Of a stretch of 64,000 bases of DNA, positions 33,470 to 44,900 are shown in pieces; positions within the stretch are counted from its first letter, which is position 1, and each line of letters opens with the position of its first letter. Source of the stretch: Prorocentrum cordatum (Eukaryota > Sar > Dinophyceae > Prorocentrales > Prorocentraceae); NCBI GenBank assembly GCA_963575745.1, contig CAUYUJ010014184.1, positions 272,501-336,500 on the forward strand, read 5' to 3'. The position numbers and the translations under genes were made by a program. The notes under the pieces were generated by a model. The model was given only the letters and a program-made list of their open reading frames with translations, made no database searches and was not told the origin of the DNA.

Positions 33470-34340
33470 CCTTCCTATGCCAAGCCTCCTGGGTGGCCCC
33501 CGTCGCCATGGCTGGACCCGCCTCATGGGCATGGATCGGACAAAGCTGGCGCCAGAGCTGCGGGCCTCGAGGGGCGCGCTTTACCTACAATCAAAACGTG
33601 TATTAAGGACGGGTGGTAAGGACGCAAGACCCTTGGAGGCCGAACTTGGATTTTTGGGGCGGGGGGCGGCCAGTGAAAACGGCGAAGGACGGGCCGCAGA
33701 GGCAAGGACTCAAGGGTACCCTAGATGAAGGCACGCGTCCTTACTAGGCGCGTTGACTGTACTCAGGAACGAGCTCTGCGCCACACTGAACCTTAGTTAA
33801 AACGACCTTCAACATGCAGGCGCTCCACGCAGCAATAGTGGCCTACACTGCCCCGCAAAAGGCACCCCCGTCGGCCCCCGAATAAAAGTGCTGCGTGAGG
33901 ACACGGGGGAGGATGAGGATCGATGATCGACGTCTGCGTTTTCACCATTTCCGAGCTGGTCTATCACGACGCAGTGGGCACCAGAGCACTGCCTGGGGGT
34001 GACAGGGCAGTTGGCTGCGCACCCCATGTTTGAAGCAGCCTGGGAATTCGGCGTGCCGTCGGCAGTGCAGACGAATATTCGTCTCGATAAGCTGATTATG
34101 TTAGCTCGAATTGCCTTTTGCTGATGTTCCAAGCCGTTCGCGCCCTCATGTTTGCGGCTGGGTTCTTTCCGACATTCTCAACGCAGCACTCTCCAGGACA
34201 GGTAAGAAGATGTGATTTGGGGAGCAATATTCTTGCACATGCGAAAAACTTGAGGGATCCACGACCCCAGTAAGGAACATGAGTCACACTTTCTTCTGAC
34301 GCGCGTGCAACACTCTCCCTGTGCTTGGCTGCCTCAGCTA
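33470..34340. other. Stretch with no supported feature
   Basis: Unique sequence; only short unconvincing frames on both strands and no repeat that I can match elsewhere. Confidence 0.4.
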
Positions 34341-34344
34341 GATC

Positions 34345-34749
34345 ATGCACGTCCTGCGTATCCTCCTCCTGTTTGTCCTGCTCCCTCTGCTGCTCCTCCT
34401 CCACCTCCTCCTTTCCCCCCTCCTCCTCGTCATCATGTTTCTCCTCCTCTTCCTCCTCATCCTTGCTTCCTCTTCTTCCGACCTCCTTTGTTCCCCCCCT
34501 CCTCCTGGCCATCTTCCTGCCTGCACCTTCCTTATCCTCATCGTCATCTCCCTTCTGCACGGCGGCGCCTGTCACCTGTTAGGTCATTCGGCTGCACTGT
34601 CACCCCCTTGTTCCTCCTCCTCCTCCTCCTCCTCCTCCTCCTCCTCCTCCTCCTCCTTGTTCTCCACCAAATCAGTCGGCATCTTCGATCAGACGCGCTA
34701 CCCCGTCTTCTTATTCTCCTCCTGCGCGTCGTCGTCGTCGTCGTCGTCG

Positions 34750-34815
<66 letters not shown>

Positions 34816-34864
34816 ACACCATCATCATTATCATCATCATCATCACCATCGCCATCAGTACCAC

Positions 34865-34896
<32 letters not shown>

Positions 34897-35265
34897 ACAA
34901 CATCATCAGCATCATCAACATCATCATCACTGTCATTGTCATTAACATCAGGATCATCCTTATAATAATCGTGATCTTGATCCTGATCCCGATCCTCGTC
35001 ATCATCGTCGTCGTCATCTTCTTCATCATCACCATCATCATCACCATCACAGTCACCATAATCATCGACGCCATCGTCGTCGACGTCACCACCTCTACCA
35101 TCATTATCAGCGTCATCACCACCATTCACTTTCACGGTCATCACCACCATCTTCCTCATCATCACCAGCAGAATCGTCATCGTCGCCGTCTCCTTCATCC
35201 TCCTCGTCCTCATTATCATCATCACCATCACCATCATCGTCATCATCATCACCAACACAAACATC
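34345..35265. repeat. Polypyrimidine tract followed by (CAT)n
   Basis: CTCCTC-rich sequence at 34,355-34,660, then TCGTCG passing into CATCAT repeats at 34,725-35,265 with CGTCAC and GATCC interruptions. It abuts the end of the LINE fragment on the minus strand. Confidence 0.9.
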
Positions 35266-35299
35266 ATTCGTTATTCATCAACTTCACGCTTCCCGTTGC

Positions 35300-36033
35300 C
35301 TCAGGCTGATGTCGTTGAACCAGATCATGGGGCTGATGGCCGGCGCTTCGTTGATGTGCTTGGTAACCGTGATGTAGACTAAGGTTTTGCCGCGTTGTTG
35401 CTGTGTCTTGATCGCGCCAATAGAGGTTTACCTGCGAGGGTCCTCTCGTTGTCACAGGCCTCTTGCCTTAGCATGCGCGTCGTCATGTGCTGCAGCATCG
35501 ACATAGCCAAGATCCTTGGTGGGAGCTGATAGTACTGCGCCGCCTCCGCTGCGTACTCTAACTCCGAGCTGTCGTAGAACCTCTCGATATCTATGATGCC
35601 TCCCGCTGTTGTCGCGCCCATGGTTTCCGTCGTCTTATCTGAAATCACTCGTAGCACTGCTTCCCTGAGGCAGCTTTGCCATGGTACAGCGGCGTCCCAT
35701 GGCAAGTTGATCTGTTTCACCCAGTCTCGCACTGGTTCGCGGTTGAGTAGTTCGCAGCAGCGGCCAAACCAGCTCAGTAAAGCCAGTGCTCTATCTCCTC
35801 CCGTGGTCATCGAGTGATGTCCTTGGTTGGCCATCTCCGTTGGGCTCCAGCATCACGATGGCCTCCAGAATGTGCCACGGCCAGGCCAACGCCTTCTCGC
35901 CCGCGCTGTACATGTTGACGACTTCCATTCTTCCTTTCCTCGGGAGACTCCTGAGGTCGGGCACATCTGGTCGATGCCTTTCCCCTCGTTTGGAGTCCCT
36001 TGGATAACTTGGTCCATGTTCTCCAAGGTCCAA
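35300..36033 (-). pseudogene. LINE reverse transcriptase, N-terminal half, degenerate
   Basis: Minus-strand frames encode the fingers/early-palm part of a non-LTR reverse transcriptase. At 36,033-35,791 the reading GEKALAWPWHILEAIVMLEP then NGDGQPRT recalls the usual 'LPKPDGGERPI' block. At 35,834-35,379 it continues with LLSWFGRCCELLN, GGIIDIERFYDSSELEYAAE (the motif A region, D-E-K/R-F-Y-D) and LPPRILAMSMLQHMTTRMLR. At least one frameshift joins the two, and after 35,379 the frame shifts again into a GPSQVNLYW-like tail before the CAT tract. Motifs B and C are absent. The complementary half of such an element lies on the opposite strand at 37,880-39,520. Confidence 0.6.
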
Positions 36034-36039
36034 GCTTGT

Positions 36040-36945
36040 ACCGGAGTGCTGTCGGCTGCTCGCCGAAGTCGTTGAAGTAGTTCGATGTCTTTCTCGTCGC
36101 GTTCTTAGTCCCAGATGCTCTCGAATATATCCTGCTCTGCGTTGATCTCGCCCACTGGCGACTGTCGTTTCCTCATCTCGTGTACGATCTCCTCATCGTA
36201 ACGCTTGGCGTCTTTTTTGTGACTCTGTGCACGATTCCTAGGCGTTCTTCGCCGTGCTGGCCAGCCACTTGGTTGACGCATTGCGTCCTTTTCTAAGTCT
36301 GTTTTTGGTGCTTGCTTGGCCTGCTGTTGCCCCGCTTGATCCTTCGTCCTTGCGATGATGTGCACGCCGTGCGCGCTTGCCTGCTACTGCCTGTGCCTCC
36401 CCCATGTTGGCGTCTGCTCGCCGTTTTGTTCCTCGTTCCCCTCGCTTCTCGTCCTCTGACTCTGTCACATCACCCCTGGCTTACAGCGCGCGCCGCTATG
36501 ACTCGCTGCTGCTTGTTCGAGCTACATGCGTTCTCCACGCGGCATTTTTTTTCAAGCCGTGCCGGTCGCGGGCTTGGTCCATTGTTGCATTGTTTTTTGG
36601 AGCGCTCTATGAAAGCACAGACGCGTGAGCTTCCAGATGTTCTTGTGTAGTCTTGCTGTCGGTGACGCCGCCTTTCCTAACGGAGAAAACTTTTCAGCGC
36701 GAACGACCGGCATGTCTTATCCGCATTGCTCTGCATCTCGAAGCCATTGTTTCAATTCCTGAGTTGCCGCAAGGCGTCCCAGGTGTTCGCCGTACGGTGC
36801 CACCAATCAGCCTGGTAGTCCGCAAAGCGTGGGGAACGTGGGACGTGCTTCTTCATTTTCTTAGTCCACGGCCCTGAGGAGGGGACCCACCTTTGTAACG
36901 CCGGATTCGTCGCACATGAAAAACGTGCGCGGAGGGGGGACCCAA
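36040..36945. other. Flank between LINE halves, no clear gene
   Basis: The minus-strand frame at 36,365-36,105 (lysine/arginine-rich, KDAKRYDEEIVHEMRKRQSP) may be further N-terminal LINE sequence. Nothing catalytic is visible. Confidence 0.35.
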
Positions 36946-37085
36946 CATGATGTTGACGACGACGACGACGACGACGACAGCGACGACGATGGAGATGATG
37001 ACGATGATGATGTTGGTGTTGACGATGATGATGACGATGATGATGAGGATGATGATGATGATGGTGAGGATGGGGATGAGGAAAG
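36945..37085. repeat. (GAC)n/(GAT)n tract
   Basis: GACGAC passing into GATGAT repeats; Asp-rich frames are artefacts. Confidence 0.9.
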
Positions 37086-37544
37086 ACCACATCAACTCAC
37101 TACGCGACCAACTCCACGACAACAACTTACCGATGGCGGACAAGTCGATGGTGTCCGTCCACACGACCCAAAGCACCAACTACATAGTAAAGAGGCTGGC
37201 CAAGCGCAACATCGAGGTAGAGGCGTTACGCCAAGGGCGTGACCTCGGTCTTGATCGAGCGGCAAAAATGACGATGGCTAGGAAGAAACACAAACCGATA
37301 ACAGAAAAACAAGAAACCGCTTCCGCCTCGTCGGGAAGAAAATCCGCCGATCCGGCGTGTGAGTTTCAAGGAGTCTCAGCTACAGCCTCGAGGCTGAGCC
37401 TCAGCCTCTGGGGGGGTTGCCGGGGTGGCTCTGCCGGGGAAGGGGGGGTGGGGGGGGGGGGTGCGAGTTTCCGGCGGATGCGTTTTTTGACACCCCTCAC
37501 AAGGATCGTGGCCTCCGAGGGGGTTCCGAACTCGAGTACCACCC

Positions 37545-37740
37545 CTCCCGCACCAAGAGGCTCCGAGGAGGCCTCCAAGAGGCCCCAAGGGGCGCAGAAG
37601 AGGCCCCCAAGAAGCCCCAAGAGGCTCCCAAGAGACCCCCAAGAGGCCCTCTAGTGGCCCCAAGAGGCCCAAGAGGCCCCCAAGAAGCCCCAAGAGGCGC
37701 CCAAGAGGCCCCCAGAAGTCCCAGCCAACCACGAGATCCC
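37545..37740. repeat. CCCCAAGAGGCC degenerate repeat
   Basis: AAGAGGCCCC recurs every 10-12 bp, as at 9.3 kb, and ends in the dispersed word GCACGGTGGCGGGAT at about 37,778. Confidence 0.75.
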
Positions 37741-37879
37741 AACCAGCATCCATGAGGCCTCTGACCCACCACCCACGCACGGTGGCGGGATAGGCCGACG
37801 GCCACTGGATAAATGCTGAGTGAGAGGAGGGGAGGGAAAAAGAGAGGAGGGACGAGGGCGAAGAAGGATCACATCAGTC

Positions 37880-39520
37880 GGAGCGCCCCGGATCGGCGGC
37901 ACTGGCCGAAGGCCACTACAATCAGAAAGCTGGGCACCAAGCCGGTACCACTGGTACTGGAGCAGAGAACTATAGCATATCTACTCTACGGCTGCCGTAC
38001 ATTTGGAAGCTCACCCTCGGAGCTGACGGCTATCAGAAGGCAATATAATGGTAAGGCACTGAGAAGGCCACGGACGGGAAGATGCCGACGCACACTACTC
38101 GCAGTGGAAGGGCAAGATTTCGCGCTCAGCGTATCACGAACACGATTACGAACATGGTTCGACCTATGGGCGCACATCCGGAAGTACACGCCGCAGTTCA
38201 CAAGGCGTGGCCAACCATCAACGACAATATGATTAAAGGCTCTAGCAGAGGAAGATGGAGGGAAAGACGTGGCATGGTGGGAAGCCTTACCCTGATTGGA
38301 AATTGGCTGGGACCCAACTTCACCGACGACGTGGACCGACAGCGCAGGAGACCATTGGGCAATGGGAGAAGGGCATGAAGCGAGCCCAAGAGACGTCATC
38401 AACCACATTATGAAATACGTCGAGAGGACGATTTGGAAGGAGGCGACCAAACACAGAAACGGCTAGGGCTTAGAGCAGGGGGCGGATTTCACAGACGTCA
38501 GCAAGCACCTCGAAAGGCTCAAGAAGCAGGGCACGTACCAGGAGTTTGGCGCGCTGGTGGCAGCTTATGCGTGCACGTAAGCTGGGCAAATGAACGTGGA
38601 AGTGCACGGTGGAGAAAATAACAAAATGAGCCGCAATGACCAAGACGAGTCACAACACCCGCTCGAGCGCGCGAAAGAAGGAGCTGAAGCAGTACCATCA
38701 CTCTTGCTACGAGGCATACTAGTACCACCGCGTAGTTGGACGACACCTAGGTGGTGCATGCGACACAGAAGACACCGCCGCCTTCCCTCGTGGCCGTCTG
38801 GGCAACGACGAAGTGAAATTGGTTGATACACGAACGGCGCCGCTTTGTATATGTGGAGACGGCAGCGGAGGTGAGCATACATCGGACGGCAGGTGCAGAA
38901 GATGTGGATGGGGAAGGGCAACCATGGGCAACAGCAGCACGGGCGCGATCGAAAGAAGAAAAGGCCCTCTACAAGGAAAACGACAAACCAATAACTGTGC
39001 AATGATGCACGCACTGATCGACGCCCTGGTAAAGTCAGGCGGCGACGCGGTATACTGGACTGACTCAGCGGTGCTATGCCAAGGCTGCGCGAAGCGGAGG
39101 TACCTGAACAAGGCACTCATCGGATGCAACGGCGACATGTGACACAAGTTAAGGCAAGCCTTCAAACACAGAGGCGAAGGCACCATCACCCTGAGGCACA
39201 TAGAGAGCCACCTGGAGCAATAATACACATTACTAAACATATACCCTGACCTTGCACGGAAATGCAATCGCCAAACCGAACTACTAGCAGCAGTACCGGT
39301 GGAAGAGCACAGCATACCACGGGGACAACAATATTGCTTCGACTGGGCCGACGCGGTGGGCTACTTGATCCGAATAATGATCTGCAGAGCAACGCTACAA
39401 GCGATCGGAAAGCATGCCGAAAGAAGACATCCAGGCAAACAACGGACAGTATACGCCACCACAGACATCAAGTCATGGCAGGCACTGCGGCGGCTCACCC
39501 GACACACGGCATGATACACG
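37880..39520 (+). pseudogene. LINE thumb and RNase H domain, degenerate
   Basis: Plus-strand frames carry the C-terminal half of a non-LTR retrotransposon polyprotein. At 37,920-38,050 IAYLLYGCRTFGSSPSELTA resembles the thumb. At 38,145-38,220 MGAHPEVHAAVHKAWP and then SLTLIGNWLGPNF match the usual post-thumb blocks. At 38,430-38,580 LEQGADFTDVSKHLERLKKQ follows. An RNase H domain lies at about 38,850-39,220: CGDGSGGEHTSD with RCRRCGWG, then AVYWTDSAVLCQGC with its D, then HRGEGTITLRHIESHLE. A TGA at 39,140 replaces the tryptophan codon expected before HKLRQAF, and there are further stops and frameshifts. It is a dead copy of a LINE type I associate with dinoflagellates. Confidence 0.65.
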
Positions 39521-39959
39521 CGCCGAAAGCAAAAATATGGTTATGCTGGACTTGCGCGGCGAGTATGGCGAGACCAAGAGGCTGACGGAACTTAGAGAAT
39601 GAGTAAGAAACAACAGGGGCCCTGCACGAGACCAGAACCTCCAAAAGCATGGGCCACGAGTTGAAGGCGATCCGCCACCACTGATGAGGCTAGGCTCGAG
39701 GCCGCGGCGACGGACGAATACTCCCTGCGCCGAAGGGTGGCGGTCGTCCGCCGCGTGACCTGCGGCAGGAAAAGCCCTGGATGCACCCAGCCCGCGGACA
39801 AGGAGCAAGGCCCTGTGGCCGAGTGCCCCGGGAGGCAGGAGCAGGACCTCGCCTGGGCAGACCCATCTTGCCGACGGATGCCGCGCCCAGGACTGGAGCA
39901 GGGCCTCTGCCAGGCTCCGCAGCCCACACAAGGCACGCTCGTTTCAGAACGAAATCCGA

Positions 39960-40200
39960 GGACAATCCTCCTCCCCCTCCTCGGCCTCCCCCTCCTATTC
40001 CTCCTCCTCCTCTTCCTCCTCCTCCTGCTGCTCCTCCTCCTCCTCCTCCTCCTCATCCGCCTCTTCTCCCTTCTCCTTCCCCTCCGCCTCCTCCTCCTCT
40101 TCCTTCTCCTCATTTTCCTCCTTTTCCTCTACCCCCTCCCCCCCTCCTCCTCCGCCTCCTCCTCCTTCTCCTCCTCCTCCTGCTCCTCCTGTTCCACCTC
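39960..40200. repeat. (TCC)n tract
   Basis: CTCCTC repeats with CTT and CGC interruptions, ending in four CTCG repeats. Confidence 0.95.
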
Positions 40201-40586
40201 GCTCGCTCGCTCGCTCGTGAAGGCATTGGTGGTTCGCTGCCTATCCTAGAGACGGGAAGAGAAAGAGACGCGGCGACGAGGGTCCCCGGAACCCCCGACA
40301 CCGAAAGAGCAAGGGCCCAGTGCCAAAGCACCCCCCCAAGAGGGGAGACGCAAGGGAGGAAGAAAGAAGACAGGGAGAAAGGGAGGCCGCAAGGGGGGAG
40401 CACAGGCACTGAACCACCACGACACCCCAGGACAATAGGCCCCCAAGGGCCAGGCCGCAGGCCAGGAGCCAGAAAAACGAGCCACGTTCAGCAAGCGACC
40501 AGCGCCGAAACCAACCGCAACGCGCCGACTGGGCAGCTGCTACCAGGCGGCCCTCACAACTTGAGGCTGACGCTCGGCACTCCAGG

Positions 40587-41402
40587 CTACCAAGTTACTG
40601 TCACTTTCCAAGTGCCTGCGATGTGCTTGCAACTACTGTACCCTAGCATCTGGATCTTGGCTACGAATGGCAAGAACATGCTATGCAATACCTCTTGGTA
40701 TGGAATCGGCTCTCCAGGGGTCCATATGGCCTCCACGCCGCGAACTGCATATATCCAGCTTTCCTCCAGAACCTCCTTGCCAAAGGACTCGACGATATAG
40801 CAGGAGTCCTTCAGCACTTTCTTCGGGAACTCCTCGATCGCCCTGGACAGCGCCTCAAAGGAGACCGTCGCCTGGGACACGTCCTCCTTCTCAGCTATCT
40901 GGGCGCACTCATACTGAAACATGGCCACGGCTCGGGCTAGCAGCAGCTCCTTGTGCTCGAACCATTTGGTGGCCTTGGTCTTTCTCTCCCAAGTGTGCGC
41001 TGTCGAGGAGGCTCCCGCCTCCGCAGCTGCCGAAGGCATGTCCTCCGCCTCTGGAGCGGACGAACACGGGCTGGACCTTGGAGAACGAGCCCTGCTCGGG
41101 AGAGGCGTGCCACGCCGCACACGGCCATGAAGAGGCAGCCCACGACGGAAGGGGCTCCCACCTTCGCACGATGGTGTGAACTCCGGAGCGTCATGTCGTA
41201 GCAGCGCTGGCTTATGCGGGGTGAACCACATGCAAATTTCCATGGTCCCGTCTGTGTGTTTGTGTCCACGATCGACCACAGAAAATGAAGAAACGAGTTG
41301 GCGCAAGAACTGCACTTGCTCAACACCGTGGGTCGTGAACAACACGCATGGGGGCTGCCCGGTCTCGCGGATGATAATCTTTACCTTCAACTTGCCTGAG
41401 TC
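40587..41402 (-). CDS. Unrecognised protein, probable exon
   Basis: This minus-strand frame has balanced composition unlike the Pro/Arg-rich shadows around it. It runs KLKVKIIIRETGQPPCVLFT near 41,393, then a basic/serine linker, then a helical, charged C-terminal part (FEHKELLLARAVAMFQYECA, SRAIEEFPKKVLKDSCYIVE) ending GTWKVTVTW and a stop at 40,587. The frame is open to 41,555, but the extra N-terminal part is Pro/Arg/Ser-rich. There is no convincing ATG before residue MEICMWF, so this may be an internal or 3' exon. I do not recognise the family; it could belong to a host gene or an unrecognised element. Confidence 0.4.
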   Translation of the reverse strand, partial: DSGKLKVKIIIRETGQPPCVLFTTHGVEQVQFLRQLVSSFSVVDRGHKHTDGTMEICMWFTPHKPALLRHDAPEFTPSCEGGSPFRRGLPLHGRVRRGTPLPSRARSPRSSPCSSAPEAEDMPSAAAEAGASSTAHTWERKTKATKWFEHKELLLARAVAMFQYECAQIAEKEDVSQATVSFEALSRAIEEFPKKVLKDSCYIVESFGKEVLEESWIYAVRGVEAIWTPGEPIPYQEVLHSMFLPFVAKIQMLGYSSCKHIAGTWKVTVTW

Positions 41403-41689
41403 CGCGTTGGGGAGGTAGGAGGTAGGAGAACAGCACCTGAGTACCGGTCTCGACCATGCCAAGGACGAAATCCAGCCTGGCAGCGACGACCATCGCGGAA
41501 GAGGGCGGGGGTGGGGCGGGGCGGCAGCGCCTGGAAAGCCCGTGACACAGGGCAACCTGTGCCAGAAGGGCTCCCCTCTCCCTCCTCCTCCTCCTCCGCC
41601 TCCTCCTTTATCCCCTCCCCCTCCTCCTACTCCTCCCTCCGGGCGGGCGGCGCGCAGCCTGCAACGCCTGCTCCTCGGCGCGGCGTGCC

Positions 41690-42430
41690 GCTTCCAGCCG
41701 GAGGTCGCTGCCCTCCTCGCGCGCCCGTCGTCCGCGGAGGTGAGGACGGGGAGGAAAAGGAGGAGGATTGAGACGAGGACGAGGACGAGGACGCGGAGGA
41801 GGAGGAGGAGGAGGAGGGGAAAAATAATAATAAAGCGGAGGAGGAGGAGGAGGAGAGGAGGAGGAGGAGGAGGAGGGGGAGAAGGAGAAGGAGGAGGAGG
41901 AGCAAGAGAAGGACGAGGAGGAGGAGGCGGAGGAGGAGGAGAAGGAGGAGGAGGAAGATACCCAGGAAGAGGTCGCTGTGTTCATTGCGCACCCGTCGTC
42001 CTTGGAACAGGAGGACGAGGAGAAGACGGAGGACAAGGATGAGGAGGAAGACGAGGAGGAGGAGGAGGAGGAGGAGGAGGTATAGCAAAAGAAAATCAAT
42101 AACATCTCACAAAGTCGATTGTTATAATGCCTGTGATTCAGCCTGAGGGGAAGAAACATGCAGTGGCTCATACGCTGAAAGAAGCGCGACTGTAGAGGGG
42201 GTTGATGCGAGCTGGGCCCGCCGACGACAGTGCACGCAAACCCCAGATCAGAACGACGCATGAAGGGCAGCGAAAGCTGTGCACTCATACCTGTAGCAGA
42301 GGAGAGGGACGAGGAGGAGGAGGAGGAGCAGGAGGAAGAATACCAGGAGGAGGTCGCTGTGCTCCTCGCGCGTCCTTCGTCCGCTGGGGAGGAGGAGGAG
42401 AAGAAGGAGGAGGAGGAGGAAGAAGAGGCG
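41690..42430. repeat. (GGA)n tracts with a triplicated CTCCTCGCGC module
   Basis: GGA repeats at 41,795-41,955, 42,005-42,080 and 42,305-42,430. GAGGTCGCTGYSCTCCTCGCG, followed by CCGTCGTCCGCGG or a variant, occurs at about 41,700, 41,970 (TTCATTGCGC variant) and 42,350, each against a GGA run. This suggests a tract plus module amplified three times. Confidence 0.75.
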
Positions 42431-43055
42431 AGGAGGAGCTGGGCGCGGCAGGGCCGGTCGCATTCAAGCACCCGGCGCCCTGCCTTGCCTCGGACTCCGG
42501 CTGGCTCAGTGAGCACGTGAGGCCGGACCGCGTGGTGGGTTGTGACGTGGCCGTCCTTCGCGAGCGGGGTGGGCCCATAGCGCGCGGGGGCCCTGGAGCG
42601 GGCCGTCGGGCGAGGTAGCGTGGGGCGTGTGCTTTCTCCCGCCCTCTTGATGTCTGTAGCCGCTCGGCTGCGGTGCGCACGTGCACCGAGGAGCGCAGAA
42701 TAAGTTCGTCTTCGGGGAGCAGCGCAGCGGGACGAGGTTGCCCCCAGGCGCAGAAGCCGCTCGCACTCGTAAGACAATTTGAACAAGGTGAGCTTCAGAT
42801 GGGCGGTGAGGAAGTGCCGCTGGAGGAGAAGAATGAGCGATTGAATCCCGAGCGTACTGCAATGGTTCCTCTAACTCCGCTACCGTGGCCCCTGGCACGT
42901 TGAGGCGTGGTAGGATGCCAAGAGCAGCCTGGTGCGTGTCTGTAAGCCTTCTAAGGCCCCTCCCTCTCGTCACATCCAGCCGCGTGCATCGCCCGCCCTC
43001 TCTCGAGGGTTTCTTGGGCGCCCCGGCGCACACCTGGACTCTCCAGGGCTCGCCG
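42430..43055. other. Stretch with no supported gene
   Basis: Frames on both strands (42,506-43,327 minus; 42,885-43,619 plus) are open but have repeat-like Pro/Arg/Ala composition and no motif. Confidence 0.4.
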
Positions 43056-43059
43056 TGGC

Positions 43060-43400
43060 TTCCAAGACGGCCCAGCAAGGCCACCAAGGCTGCGAAGATG
43101 GCCCGCCGTTGCCTCAAGAGGCACCCAGAAACACAAGAGGAGCGCCGAAGAAGTCGCGAGAGACATCCAAGAGGCTCCAAAACTCCCCAAAGGAAGGCGT
43201 TCTCCGCAAGAGGGTCTCCGGAAAAACCCAGGGCGGCCTCACGAGGCCACGAGACGGGCACAAAGAGGGCCCCCGGACGGGACCACGAGACGGCCCAGAC
43301 GAGCAAAACGGCCCCAACGCAGGACATGAGAGGGCCCAGAGACGACCGAGGAGAGCCGCAAGGCGACCGAAGAATGGCCCCAAGGGGCTCCCGAGACTAC
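43060..43400. repeat. CCAAGAGGC degenerate repeat
   Basis: The same 10-12 bp texture as at 9.3 kb, here as GGCTCC, CCAAGACGG and CAAGAGG words. Confidence 0.6.
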
Positions 43401-43404
43401 CCCA

Positions 43405-43617
43405 AAGGAGCCCTCTCCCTCTCCCTCCCTCTGCCTGCCTCTCCCTCCCTCTCCCTCCCTCTCCCCCCCCTTTTTTCCCCCCCCTCCCTCTCTCTTCCTC
43501 CCTCACTCTCCCTCCCTCTCCCTCCCTTCCCCCTCTCCCTCCCTCTCCCTCCCTCTCCCTCTCTCCCTCCCTCTCCCTCCCGCTCCCTCCCTCCCCCTTC
43601 CCCCTCCCTCCCTCCAT
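43405..43617. repeat. (CTCCCT)n polypyrimidine tract
   Basis: CCCTCTCCCTCC repeats over about 210 bp, purely pyrimidine for long runs on the plus strand. Confidence 0.95.
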
Positions 43618-43784
43618 GAGAGCTTATCAGGAAGTGGAGGCAAGGGATGTCACGTGTGGCGGCCTCCTGGCGGCATCTCGGAAGGTCGTCGCGCGGAGTG
43701 CTTCGCTGGCACTGCGCCAGATCTGCCGCAAGCACCTGGATGTTGCTTGCATCAAGGAACTCTTACAGTGGGGGTCCGACCACA

Positions 43785-43945
43785 TGAAACCTTCCACAAG
43801 AAGCCAACCCTGAGACCCCAGGACGTGCATTGATTTTTGGGTGGGAACGTTACGCCTTCCACAGCAAAACCATCGAAACCCAGTACACCCAGGGCACCCT
43901 GGAGGCAAGCAGGGTGTTTCTTGGCATGGGCCTCCACTATGCCAA
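43785..43945. repeat. Dispersed repeat family E, copy 3 of 3
   Basis: GAGACCCCAGGACGTGCATT, GGGTGGGAACGTTACG, CCACAGCAAAACCATCGAA, GGGCACCCTGGAGGC and AGCAGGGTGTTTCTTGGCAT align with the copies at 11.9 and 26.9 kb. Confidence 0.75.
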
Positions 43946-44219
43946 GCAGCATGCAACACATACGGTGCACAAGATAGGTTGCACCCCACTCGTTGCACCA
44001 CCTCGTATCCCACGTTGCCTACCCCGTAGATGCCACATTCTGCAGCTCCGCCACCGGGCCTGCACGATACAGGCGTGGTAGAATACCAAGTGCTTCGCTG
44101 TAAGGTTTCTGTCTTCTGATCTGACCCCTCCCTATTCACAGAAATGTGCACGCATCCCCCCTCCTCCCGAGGACAAGATCCCTCGAACAGCACGATGGAT
44201 CCGCACTCACGAGGCATCG

Positions 44220-44900
44220 ATCCCGTGTTAAAAAAACGATTGGCCCGCGTCCCAAGCTTCTGAGACGGCCCATGCAGGCAAGCAGAGACGCCAGCATGGC
44301 CCAAGATGCTTCGAATGGCCCCCAGAAGGGGTCGAAGATAAACGATGGGTCCGCGCTTCCGAGGCCACGATCCCCCGTGAACAAAACGATGGGTCCGCGT
44401 CCCGAGCTCCCCAGACGGCCCATGCAGGCAAGCCAGGGCGCCACAATGGCCCGAGATGCCTCGTACACGGGCCCAGATGGCCCCAAGGGAGCCGAATGTG
44501 GCCTCGAGACGGCCCAAGATGCCTCCAAGAGGGCCCACAAGGGCCACAAGAGGACCTCCAACAGGGCCAGAAAACGCCACAATCTATGATCCCCTCTTGA
44601 TTGTTGAATGATGTTCGTATCCCCGTCTTTTCGAACTTCCGTCAGCTCGGGACAGCCCAGGAAGCCTCCACGATGGCCCCAAGACGGCCCACGAGGCCCC
44701 CACGAGGGCACGACCTCACGAGGGCCCAAGAGACGTCCCAGCCGGCCCTAACATGGCGCCAAGAAGGCGTCCAGACACCCACCATGCGGCCAACAGGGCC
44801 CCAGGACAGCCCAAGAGGGCCCCAAGTGACCCCACGACTGCCTCACAGGAGGCCAAGACGGCCCCAAGACGGTCCAAACGAGCTCCATGGGAGCTCACAA
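44220..44900. repeat. Degenerate GGCCC/AAGAGGGCCC repeat
   Basis: AGACGGCCCA, AAGAGGGCCC and GATGGCCCC words recur. Two diverged copies of a roughly 120-bp block (CGATGGGTCCGCG...AGACGGCCCATGCAGGCAAG) are visible at 44,210-44,300 and 44,340-44,440. The right part belongs to duplication copy 1. Confidence 0.6.
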
